Source: an uncultured Dysosmobacter sp.
Lineage (GTDB): Bacteria > Bacillota > Clostridia > Oscillospirales > Oscillospiraceae
DNA length: 12,171 nucleotides
Reading direction: 5' to 3'
Assembly (NCBI GenBank): GCA_934504065.1
Contig: CAKSVQ010000061.1
Span: forward strand, 1 to 12,171
A program made the position numbers and the translations under genes. Below the pieces are notes generated by a model. That model did no database searches and was not told the DNA's origin. It worked only from the letters and a program-made list of their open reading frames with translations. Positions 7,037 through 12,171 of this stretch are shown in pieces; position 1 is the first letter of the stretch; the number at the start of each line of letters is the position of its first letter.

Positions 7037-8151
7037 GCAATCAAAAGGAAAAATCGACGTTCAGCAAGAAAAGCTCCGGCGTCGTTTTAAAGGATGTTAC
7101 CAAGATCTTTCAGCAGCCGGATACCGGCAAGGACTTTGTGGCGGTGAACCATATCGACCTTGAGATCAAGGACGGTGAGATGGTGACGCTGCTGGGCCCC
7201 TCCGGCTGCGGCAAGACCACCACGCTGCGCATGATCTCCGGCTTTGAGTATCCCACCAGCGGCAACGTGTTCATCGGCGAGCGGGATGTTGCCAAGATTC
7301 CCCCCAACAAGCGCGGCATCTCCATGGTGTTCCAGAGCTACGCCCTGTTCCCCCATCTGAACATCTGGGAGAACATTGCCTACGGCCTGCGGGTGGCCAA
7401 GCTGCCCGAGGAGGACATCATCCGCCGCACCAACGACGTGGTGGAGCTGATGCAGCTCAAGGGCATGGAAAAGCGCTTCCCCAACCAGCTCTCCGGCGGC
7501 CAGCAGCAGCGCGTGGCGCTGGCCCGCGCTGTGGTCATCGAGCCCAGCGTGCTGCTGTTCGACGAGCCCCTTTCTAACTTGGACGCCAAGCTGCGCGAGA
7601 GCATGCGCGACGAGTTGCGCGCCCTGCAAAAGCGGTTGGGCATCACCTCTTTGTACGTCACTCACGACCAGTCCGAGGCCATGGCCATTTCCGACAAGGT
7701 CGTCATCATGAAGGACGGCAACATCATGCAGCAGGGCACGCCCACCGAGATCTATGAGCAGCCCAACAGCCGCTTTGTGGCCAACTTCATCGGTAAGGCC
7801 AACTTTATTGACGGCACCTTCCGCGGCAAGGACGGCGACGCCGCGCTGGTGGAGGTCCACGGCAAGACCTTCTCCATCCCCGCCCCCGGCAAGATGGAGG
7901 GTGTGGAGGTCGGCGGCGGCTGCTGCCTGGCCGTCCGTCCCGAGTCTGTGCTGCTCTCTGCCACAGAGGGCTCCCTGCCCGGCACCATCTCCCGCGCCAC
8001 GTATTACGGTGCCAAGGTGGAATACGAGGTCATGCTGGCCGGCCAGCCCATCATTGTGGAGGTCTATAACCCCCAGCTGTCCCAGCGCTTTGTGGAGGGC
8101 GACAGCGTCCATATGACCCTGATCGACCGCTGCGTCCGCGTGCTGAAATAA
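7033..8151 (+). CDS. ABC transporter ATP-binding protein (iron/AfuC/PotA-type) with C-terminal TOBE domain
   Basis: A 372-residue importer ATPase. All nucleotide-binding motifs are intact: Walker A GPSGCGKT (55-62), Q-loop Gln101 in VFQSYALFPH, signature LSGGQQQR (153-160), Walker B VLLFDEP (173-179, catalytic Glu178), D-loop SNLD (181-184) and switch His211 in YVTHDQSEA. Residues 255-372 form a TOBE-type regulatory domain with AVRPESVLL (300-308), as in the sugar, polyamine and iron families (CUT1/MOI-like ATPases). The start overlaps the permease stop by 4 nt, with GGAGGG just upstream. It powers uptake through the fused permease and is the last gene of the operon, followed by a strong terminator. 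Sequence alone does not distinguish an iron, phosphonate or sugar-phosphate importer; the binding protein argues for a phosphorylated organic solute. Confidence 0.95.
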   Translation: MSNQKEKSTFSKKSSGVVLKDVTKIFQQPDTGKDFVAVNHIDLEIKDGEMVTLLGPSGCGKTTTLRMISGFEYPTSGNVFIGERDVAKIPPNKRGISMVFQSYALFPHLNIWENIAYGLRVAKLPEEDIIRRTNDVVELMQLKGMEKRFPNQLSGGQQQRVALARAVVIEPSVLLFDEPLSNLDAKLRESMRDELRALQKRLGITSLYVTHDQSEAMAISDKVVIMKDGNIMQQGTPTEIYEQPNSRFVANFIGKANFIDGTFRGKDGDAALVEVHGKTFSIPAPGKMEGVEVGGGCCLAVRPESVLLSATEGSLPGTISRATYYGAKVEYEVMLAGQPIIVEVYNPQLSQRFVEGDSVHMTLIDRCVRVLK

Positions 8152-8171
8152 ACACCGCCTGAAAGGCCAAA

Positions 8172-8216
8172 AATCCCCCTCAAGCAAGCGCAAGCCTGCT
8201 TGAGGGGGATTCTTAT
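8172..8216 (+). terminator. Terminator of the transport operon
   Basis: AATCCCCCTCAAGCA (8172-8186) and TGCTTGAGGGGGATT (8197-8211) form a perfect 15-bp stem with a 10-nt loop, followed by a short T-rich tail (TTCTT). It lies 20 nt after the ATPase stop codon. On the minus strand the stem is followed by a T-rich stretch as well, so it may also stop transcripts coming from the right. Confidence 0.85.
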
Positions 8217-8243
8217 GTACGGCAAAAGGTCCCACAGACGCCG

Positions 8244-8524
8244 TTAAACGCCGCTGCGGGGCTGATGCCAATGGCATCCTTCCAGAGCAGTCATCTTCCC
8301 TCTGACCGAACATGCTATGCTGATAATATTTTCCATTTGCATCAGGGTATAACGCTTTCCAGTTTTCAACCCTATGTTTCTCCTGCTCTTCAAGTTCTAT
8401 CCGTTTTCTTTCTTGTTCTTTCTGTTCGAGCTCTTTTTGATATTTCGCAAAGTTAAGGCCACACTCATAACAAATTTCCATTGTTTCCATTTCATAAGTG
8501 ATTTCATTTCCGAATTTTGGTCAT
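8244..8524 (-). pseudogene. Broken small gene: Cys-X-X-Cys and charged-helix protein, frameshifted near its start
   Basis: An ATG at 8524 has GGAGGG 11 nt upstream but hits a stop after six codons. If one A is dropped from the AAAA run (plus strand TTTT, 8515-8518) the frame becomes MTKFGNEITYEMETMEICY and continues with CYECG, then a long charged helix (KELEQKEQERKRIELEEQ) and WKALYPDANGKYYQHSMFG. This is clearly protein-like. An internal ATG at 8490 could start the same frame without repair. The 3' end is unclear: in this frame no stop occurs before the operon terminator and the antisense strand of the ATPase gene. The boundary given is the nearest stop in a neighbouring frame. I do not recognise the family. 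Decay, a sequencing error in the A run, or use of the internal start are all possible. Confidence 0.5.
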
Positions 8525-8548
8525 TTTATTGTTTTCCCTCCTGTCACA

Positions 8549-8874
8549 TTAATTTGCCTCATCCGCTTTATGAATCCGGGGTTTTTCCTCTGTAAATACA
8601 CACTGTTCTTCTGCAAGGATACGTTCTGCTTCCGCTTGTTTTTCAGCAATAATCCGTTTAGTTCTTTCCTCAGATTCCACTTTTTGATGTACTCTTCTTG
8701 CTTCAGAAATATTATTTTTTTATGATTTTCAAAAATTGAAGTAATAAAGCTCAAGATAACAGCACCGACTAAACCAATTAAAATCGGTCGCAATAAAAAC
8801 GAGGACAATAGCATAATACCCGGCGCATAAAATCCCATCGCACAAATAAGCCCAATTAGACCAAGCAACCACAC
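8549..8874 (-). pseudogene. Broken small membrane protein gene with coiled-coil tail, frameshifted in an A7 run
   Basis: From a GTG at 8874 (AAGGAA 6 nt upstream) the frame encodes two hydrophobic helices (VWLLGLIGLICAMGFYAPG... and PILIGLVGAVILSFITSIF), then ENHKK. At the seven-A run (plus strand T7, 8715-8721) coding signal jumps frame: the continuation ISEARRVHQKVESEERTKR, then IIAEKQAEAERILAEEQ and ending HKADEAN at a TAA (8549-8551), is strongly coiled-coil. One extra A joins the halves into 108 residues. Without it the first frame runs on as low-complexity Lys/Asn-rich sequence. Its TAA precedes the ribosome binding site of the broken gene downstream, so the pair looks like a former two-gene operon. 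Family not recognised. True decay, sequencing error, transcriptional slippage or -1 frameshifting at A7 are the options. Confidence 0.5.
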
Positions 8875-8907
8875 AACTAATTCCTTCTTCAATTTTGAAT
8901 TTTCGGC

Positions 8908-8941
8908 AAAATAAAAAAGTGCGCAGCAAGAAGCTGCGCAC
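8908..8941 (-). terminator. Intrinsic terminator on the minus strand
   Basis: GTGCGCAGC (8919-8927) and GCTGCGCAC (8933-8941) form a perfect 9-bp stem with a 5-nt loop. On the minus strand it is followed by TTTTTTATTTT. It would end a transcript arriving from the lipoprotein gene or from the structured region at 8962-9194, or act as an attenuator ahead of the small membrane gene at 8874. Confidence 0.82.
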
Positions 8942-8961
8942 CGAAAAACGCTGGCTCCTTG

Positions 8962-9077
8962 TTGCCACACAAGTTCAACATACGCAAAGAGGTATGCCAA
9001 AATAGGGCCTGCATTTTTACCATAGATAAAAATGCACACCTCATCTGCGTACTATACGATATGAACTTGTGTGGCAA
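8962..9077. repeat. 116-nt nested inverted-repeat structure
   Basis: The ends are perfect 16-bp inverted repeats: TTGCCACACAAGTTCA (8962-8977) and TGAACTTGTGTGGCAA (9062-9077). Inside, TACGCA (8981-8986) can pair with TGCGTA (9046-9051), GAGGT (8989-8993) with ACCTC (9038-9042), and GCATTTTTA (9011-9019) with TAAAAATGC (9027-9035). The right arm also forms a local palindrome, TGAACTTG-N5-CAAGTTCA (9062-9082). No convincing protein is encoded here. It could be a structured RNA or leader, a short non-autonomous mobile element, or an invertible switch. It lies 20 nt upstream, on the minus strand, of the terminator at 8908-8941. Confidence 0.7.
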
Positions 9078-9167
9078 GTTCAGTGTATCACGCCTGTCTG
9101 GAAAAGACAAGTCAAAAAGAAAAAGGGGTTCAGCTTGTTTGTCGAACTCCTTGCGGATATATGAATA

Positions 9168-9194
9168 GGGCGGTCAGCAAATTGCTGACCGCCC
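9168..9194. other. Strong stem-loop 3' of the lipoprotein gene
   Basis: GGGCGGTCAGCAA (9168-9180) and TTGCTGACCGCCC (9182-9194) form an almost continuous palindrome (11-bp stem if AAATT is the loop). It lies about 20 nt past the minus-strand lipoprotein stop codon, where a terminator is expected. The T tract, TTTCATT, is on the plus-strand side and weak. It could stop plus-strand readthrough or stabilise the lipoprotein mRNA end. The 9078-9167 stretch beside it shows no gene I can support. Confidence 0.6.
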
Positions 9195-9214
9195 TTTCAT
9201 TACTTCGGAGGATT

Positions 9215-10885
9215 TTATCCTACTGGCAGCATAGACGCATCCTCACCATAATCATCATAGTAGTTATCGTAACCATCCTGCTGCTTAAAAACCAGATTGC
9301 TTGTGTGTATCGTCAGGTCTTTACCGGACCTAACGCTAGATGCTGCAGCAATACTTTCCCATTCTTCTGCCGTACCTTCATAGTAAATATCCGTCAAATT
9401 GGGGCCGTATATGCCCTCGTCTCCAATTTCAACAAGGCTGCTTGGAAGTGTGATGACTTCAAGTTTTGGGTTGTCGTAAATTGCCGAAGATTCAATTCGT
9501 TCCAAACCTTCATTCAAATGTATCGCCTTTAAATTTTCACACCTGAAAAATGCTTCACTATCAATTATCGTTAAGGTCGTTGGCATGTAGACTTCCTCAA
9601 CGGTGTTATTCCCCACAAAAGCATCTTCAACCGCAATGACACCTTCTGGAATCTTGACAACCTGTTCATTTCCGCGATATTCCTCTAATCCATCGTATCT
9701 TATGACAAAATACCTGCTCGTTGCGTATTCTCGCACATCCTGCATCGTCGCCTTGCCCGAATCATTCGATGGAGGAACATCATCAAGGCCAGAATAACTT
9801 CCACTCAAAAATGCATCATTCGCTTCATCATACCATTCAACAGTACAGATGATCCCCGGATACCCGGACTCATAAAAATAATCATAGTAGAGGTCTTCGG
9901 CTGTGGATTTGATACCATCAGGGTCGATATTGTTGTAATCAAGTTCTCCCATTGCGCTCCCCAACGAAAACGTCCATCCATATAAACCCGATTTGGAAAA
10001 ACTCAGCCGTTCGGTAAACGTATAGGTTTCCGGAGAATAATCACATCGAATCGTTGCACCCGCAAGCCATTCGGTCGAAAGGTCTCCAGCGGTGGACAAC
10101 TTGTTGCTGAGCTTTTCGGCATACTCCATACAGCGAATGCCATCTGCGTGTCGAGATGCATCTTCGAATTCGCCTAAAGATTCAAAAAGCGATAATGCGG
10201 ATTCATAGTCTCCATTTTCGAGCATCTCGCGGGCCTGCTCATACTTCAGCAGTTTTTCGCCAATCTCCGACTTCATAACATCGCCGACAGCTGTCTCGCT
10301 CCAAACAGCAGCGATTGTTTCCTCAGAATATCCGTACCACTGAATTGAGTTTACCTCGCTTTTACTCTTCGTTTTCTTTGTCTGAACTTCGCCATTTTTA
10401 AAGGACAATGTAAAAATATTTTCTTCCTCAGCGCTGTTCGAGCCTATTACTGTTCCGTCCTCATATATATCCTGCATGGAACGAAAACCAAATCCATATC
10501 CAAAGACGCTGCCACCACTATAGTGGAGTACTACTCTCCACCCATCCATCTGATTTGTGAGTTCAACTACCGCTTCCATATCTCCATCCTGGTCAAAGTC
10601 AACGGAAGCTACATTTACTATTTCAAGTGGGTCATAAAACTCTTCTCCGTCTAATGTAGTCATTCGATTGATGTATGTTTCCGCTCCGTCTAAAAGAAAC
10701 GGGTTGTTTCCAAGCAGTACTTCCCGAATCGCGGTGACTGATTCAATTTGATCTTTTGTGGATGAGGTCTTTATTGTAGACCCTTTATCACTTCCGCCAC
10801 AAGCAGATAAAGACGTAATACACATCCCAATGAACAATAGAAGCGATATTCTTTTTACGGAGTTTGAAATATCTACTGCGTTCAT
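9215..10885 (-). CDS. Large surface lipoprotein with TPR-like segment and BspA-like leucine-rich repeats
   Basis: A 556-residue predicted lipoprotein. The signal has a hydrophobic core (about 14-25) and lipobox LSAC with Cys29. Residues about 50-200 include VDFDQDGDMEAVVEL (95-109), whose DxDxDG pattern resembles calcium-binding or FG-GAP-type loops. Residues about 208-260 (EQAREMLENGDYESALSLF, then LGEFEDASRHADGIRC) resemble the TPR-like helical pairs common in Clostridia lipoproteins. After a Tyr/Asp-rich middle, residues about 405-510 contain BspA/TpLRR-type leucine-rich repeats (VVKIPEGVIAVEDAF, LTIIDSEAFFRCENLKAIHL, LERIESSAIYDNPKLEVITL). The C-terminus is acidic and Tyr-rich. The ATG at 10885 is 7 nt from GGAGG; a GTG one codon upstream is too close. 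AT content is higher than in the transport operon. The function is unknown; surface binding or adhesion is a guess. It is divergent from the XRE gene. Confidence 0.85.
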   Translation of the reverse strand: MNAVDISNSVKRISLLLFIGMCITSLSACGGSDKGSTIKTSSTKDQIESVTAIREVLLGNNPFLLDGAETYINRMTTLDGEEFYDPLEIVNVASVDFDQDGDMEAVVELTNQMDGWRVVLHYSGGSVFGYGFGFRSMQDIYEDGTVIGSNSAEEENIFTLSFKNGEVQTKKTKSKSEVNSIQWYGYSEETIAAVWSETAVGDVMKSEIGEKLLKYEQAREMLENGDYESALSLFESLGEFEDASRHADGIRCMEYAEKLSNKLSTAGDLSTEWLAGATIRCDYSPETYTFTERLSFSKSGLYGWTFSLGSAMGELDYNNIDPDGIKSTAEDLYYDYFYESGYPGIICTVEWYDEANDAFLSGSYSGLDDVPPSNDSGKATMQDVREYATSRYFVIRYDGLEEYRGNEQVVKIPEGVIAVEDAFVGNNTVEEVYMPTTLTIIDSEAFFRCENLKAIHLNEGLERIESSAIYDNPKLEVITLPSSLVEIGDEGIYGPNLTDIYYEGTAEEWESIAAASSVRSGKDLTIHTSNLVFKQQDGYDNYYDDYGEDASMLPVG

Positions 10886-10914
10886 CACATGGCCTCCAAA
10901 ATTGAGATGCTCTC

Positions 10915-10943
10915 AGTTTATCATTTTCCTTTCCCCTCGTCAA
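10915..10943 (-). promoter_or_regulatory. Promoter of the lipoprotein gene
   Basis: On the minus strand TTGACG (10943-10938), a 17-bp spacer and TAAACT (10920-10915) preceded by TGA (extended -10) form a strong vegetative promoter about 30 nt before the start codon. A CTATAG palindrome lies immediately upstream of the -35 box. Confidence 0.72.
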
Positions 10944-10946
10944 CGT

Positions 10947-11028
10947 CTATAGATATCGTCTTTCAACTCTATAGCCATTTGAACGATGTCTAAAAGTCCT
11001 ATAGCATAGAAATACTAATATACTATAG
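10947..11028. promoter_or_regulatory. Four CTATAG palindromes in the divergent promoter region
   Basis: The self-complementary hexamer CTATAG occurs at 10947-10952, 10969-10974, 10999-11004 and 11023-11028, within 82 bp between the XRE and lipoprotein genes. Spacings are 22, 30 and 24 bp, start to start. Such clustering at a divergent promoter is typical of operators for a small dimeric repressor, and the adjacent XRE protein is the obvious candidate. Binding is inferred. Confidence 0.55.
10979..11007 (+). promoter_or_regulatory. Probable promoter of the XRE gene
   Basis: TTGAAC (10979-10984), a 17-bp spacer and TAGCAT (11002-11007) give a moderate vegetative promoter. The -10 box overlaps the third CTATAG palindrome (10999-11004), which would suit autorepression. 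Confidence 0.5.
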
Positions 11029-11040
11029 GCGGTGAGAGGT

Positions 11041-11382
11041 ATGGACGAACAAAAGAAAATGGTCACTATGGCAACAGCCGAACGGATCCGCTACTACCGC
11101 CGCCAAAAAGGTATGAGTCAAGAGGAACTTGCCCTGAAGGCCAACCTCAATCCTGCTTTCTTCGGTCAGGTAGAGCGGGGTCTGAAATGCCCCACCGTGG
11201 ATACGCTCTATAAGATTGCCCGCGCAATGAACATCCCGCTCCCTGAGCTCGTCCGCTTCGAATCTTCATTTACCACCGATGAAGAAACCATTGGTCGCTT
11301 TAAGGATATTATCGGTCGAATCCCCTCCGACAAGTTTGAGCGGGTTTTTCAGATAATTGACGCCCTTGTGGACCTGCTTTAA
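11041..11382 (+). CDS. XRE-family helix-turn-helix transcriptional regulator
   Basis: A 113-residue Cro/C1-type repressor. The DNA-binding domain spans about residues 13-70: RIRYYRRQKGMSQEELALKA (15-34) with the typical MSQEELA helix, NLNPAFFGQVERG (35-47) as the recognition region, and PTVDTLYKIARAMNIPLPEL (50-69). The remaining C-terminal part (71-113) is a helical tail, FKDIIGRIPSDKFERVFQIIDALVDLL, probably for dimerisation. The ATG at 11041 follows GGTGAGAGG closely; a GTG three codons upstream is also possible. It is divergent from the lipoprotein gene with four CTATAG sites between them, so it likely regulates itself and perhaps that gene. Such small XRE proteins are common in mobile or accessory regions and need not be phage repressors. 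Confidence 0.88.
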   Translation: MDEQKKMVTMATAERIRYYRRQKGMSQEELALKANLNPAFFGQVERGLKCPTVDTLYKIARAMNIPLPELVRFESSFTTDEETIGRFKDIIGRIPSDKFERVFQIIDALVDLL

Positions 11383-11453
11383 TATGTCGTTTGCCGCGAA
11401 ACCCACCGCATTCAATGGCTGTAAGGGAAAACGCCCTCAAATAAGCACAAGAA

Positions 11454-11490
11454 AAACCCTGTAATCACTGAGATTACAGGGTTTCTTTCT
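11454..11490. terminator. Bidirectional intrinsic terminator
   Basis: AAACCCTGTAATC (11454-11466) and GATTACAGGGTTT (11472-11484) form a perfect 13-bp stem with loop ACTGA. On the plus strand it is followed by CTTTCT, and on the minus strand by TTCTT after the T's that close the stem. It lies between the convergent XRE and DinD-like genes and can serve both. Confidence 0.85.
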
Positions 11491-11510
11491 GTCATGCCGT
11501 ACCACTGTAG

Positions 11511-11535
11511 ATTTTTGAACCCCCGGCTCAAAAAT
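11511..11535. other. Small inverted repeat in the XRE-DinD intergenic region
   Basis: ATTTTTGA (11511-11518) and TCAAAAAT (11528-11535) flank a GC-rich 9-nt loop. It has no tRNA-like context. The rest of 11383-11646 contains the terminator at 11454-11490 and no gene I can support. Confidence 0.4.
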
Positions 11536-11646
11536 ACCATGTGTAAGTCGGAATTCTCCGTTCTTTTTTAACTTTTCTCAAACTTTTTTGATGGATGCTT
11601 TCAAGAGCTGCTAATTGGTCGCGTGAAAAACCGTTATGCGAAAACG

Positions 11647-12171
11647 CTATTTTTCCTCTGGCATCTCGCTCATATCCGCAGCCGCCCCTTCCAGAAGGTC
11701 AGTCACGACCTGATTGAGCTGCGCGGCGTTCTTGGAGGTGATGACGGGAACGCCTGTGCGTTCCTCGACCGCCTTCCGTGCGATTCCGGCAGCCTCACCG
11801 CCCTCGCGGGCAACCGCTATGTTCTCTGAAAATGTGCTTGGTGCTTTCTGCTTGGAAATTTCCGTGGTGGTGGCCTCCGCCAGCATATTCAGTACCAGTT
11901 CCAGCGTAGTCATGTTATCACGAAGGTTTTCCTTTTTCAAGCCCTTCAGATTTTTGTACTGCCGGGTGGACATGCCAGACCAGGCTCGGGAAATCTCGTC
12001 CGTGAGGATGGCGTACTCTACACCTTTCTGCACACCGCGGGCATCCCATTCATCCGTCAACTCCTTGCGGACTTGAATAGCCTGCAGCCGCTGATTGATC
12101 CACTCACGGCTGTACCCCTTCTTGAGATAGGTTTCCAAAGCCCGGTCAATGGTCAGTTCCGGGTCGATGGT
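11647..12171 (-). CDS. dinD: DinD-like protein (DNA damage-inducible protein D family), C-terminal part, cut by the window edge
   Basis: 174 codons are visible; the reading frame is open to the window end, so the N-terminus lies to the right. The fragment begins TIDPELTIDRALETYLKKGY and continues REWINQRLQAIQVRKELTDEWDARGVQKGVEYAILTDEISRAWSGM, then LKGLKKENLRDNMTTLELVLNMLAE and EGGEAAGIARKAVEERTG. This closely follows the C-terminal half of E. coli DinD as I remember it (IRVRKELTDEW..RGV..G.EY.ILT.EI and LKGLK..NLRD.MT.LEL). E. coli DinD is SOS-induced and reported to inhibit RecA. In Clostridia this C-terminal region can also follow a BRO-N type domain, so an antirepressor-like protein is the alternative. 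No promoter or LexA site is visible because the 5' end is missing. The gene converges on the XRE gene. Confidence 0.82.
   Translation of the reverse strand, partial: TIDPELTIDRALETYLKKGYSREWINQRLQAIQVRKELTDEWDARGVQKGVEYAILTDEISRAWSGMSTRQYKNLKGLKKENLRDNMTTLELVLNMLAEATTTEISKQKAPSTFSENIAVAREGGEAAGIARKAVEERTGVPVITSKNAAQLNQVVTDLLEGAAADMSEMPEEK

Noticed and set aside
7087..8490. Minus-strand open frame of about 467 codons covering the ATPase gene
   Set aside because: Only its first part (8490 to about 8290) looks like protein; the rest reads through the operon terminator and the antisense strand of the ATPase gene, so only the first part was kept, as a broken gene.
8943..9039. N-terminal extension of the small membrane protein gene upstream of 8874 (start at 9039)
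   Set aside because: The extension would run through the 116-nt structure and through an intrinsic terminator at 8908-8941, so translation from 8874 is more credible.
8962..9077. Integron attC site or CRISPR repeat
   Set aside because: There is only one palindrome pair, no attC core sites in the expected order, no integrase and no regularly spaced direct repeats.
11500..11560. tRNA fragment or tRNA-type attachment site
   Set aside because: The GGGGGTTCAA-like stretch on the minus strand resembles a T-arm, but the complementary arm and acceptor stem are missing.

Overview
The window looks like chromosomal DNA from a GC-rich, low-abundance-of-AT Firmicute of the gut Clostridia type (Oscillospiraceae-like). 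This is an inference from AGGAGG-type ribosome binding sites, a Gram-positive lipoprotein-type solute-binding protein, LacI/MarR/XRE regulators and a BspA-like repeat lipoprotein. The species cannot be named from the sequence.

Left part (1-1993): a MarR-family repressor gene on the minus strand has a strong promoter with an 11-bp-arm palindrome over the start of transcription. Upstream of it, also on the minus strand, is a LacI-family regulator (lacI-1) with its own terminator. lacI-1 is divergent from a second LacI-family gene (lacI-2).

Central operon (1895-8216, plus strand): lacI-2, an endonuclease/exonuclease/phosphatase (EEP) fold enzyme without a signal peptide, a lipoprotein solute-binding protein of the iron-type class, a fused two-domain permease and an ABC ATPase, closed by a strong terminator. 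Both lacI promoters carry the same operator word, AAAACGNTTGCA. The binding protein lacks the Tyr-Tyr iron ligands of FbpA and has His-Asp at that place plus a Glu 23 residues on, as I recall for the sugar-phosphate binder AfuA. My reading is an importer of a phosphorylated carbohydrate or related organophosphate, coupled to a cytoplasmic phosphoesterase and controlled by two sugar-type repressors. A 15-bp perfect hairpin separates the binding-protein and permease genes.

Accessory region (about 8217-11040): base composition drops sharply after the operon terminator. It holds remains of two small minus-strand genes, each broken by a single-base shift in an A run, then a cluster of stem-loops including a 116-nt nested inverted-repeat structure, then a large minus-strand lipoprotein with a TPR-like segment and BspA-like leucine-rich repeats.

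Right part (11041-12171): a short XRE repressor divergent from the lipoprotein gene, with four CTATAG palindromes in the shared intergenic region; a bidirectional terminator; and the C-terminal part of a DinD-like (DNA damage-inducible protein D) gene running off the window edge. No tRNA, rRNA, CRISPR array or transposase gene was seen.
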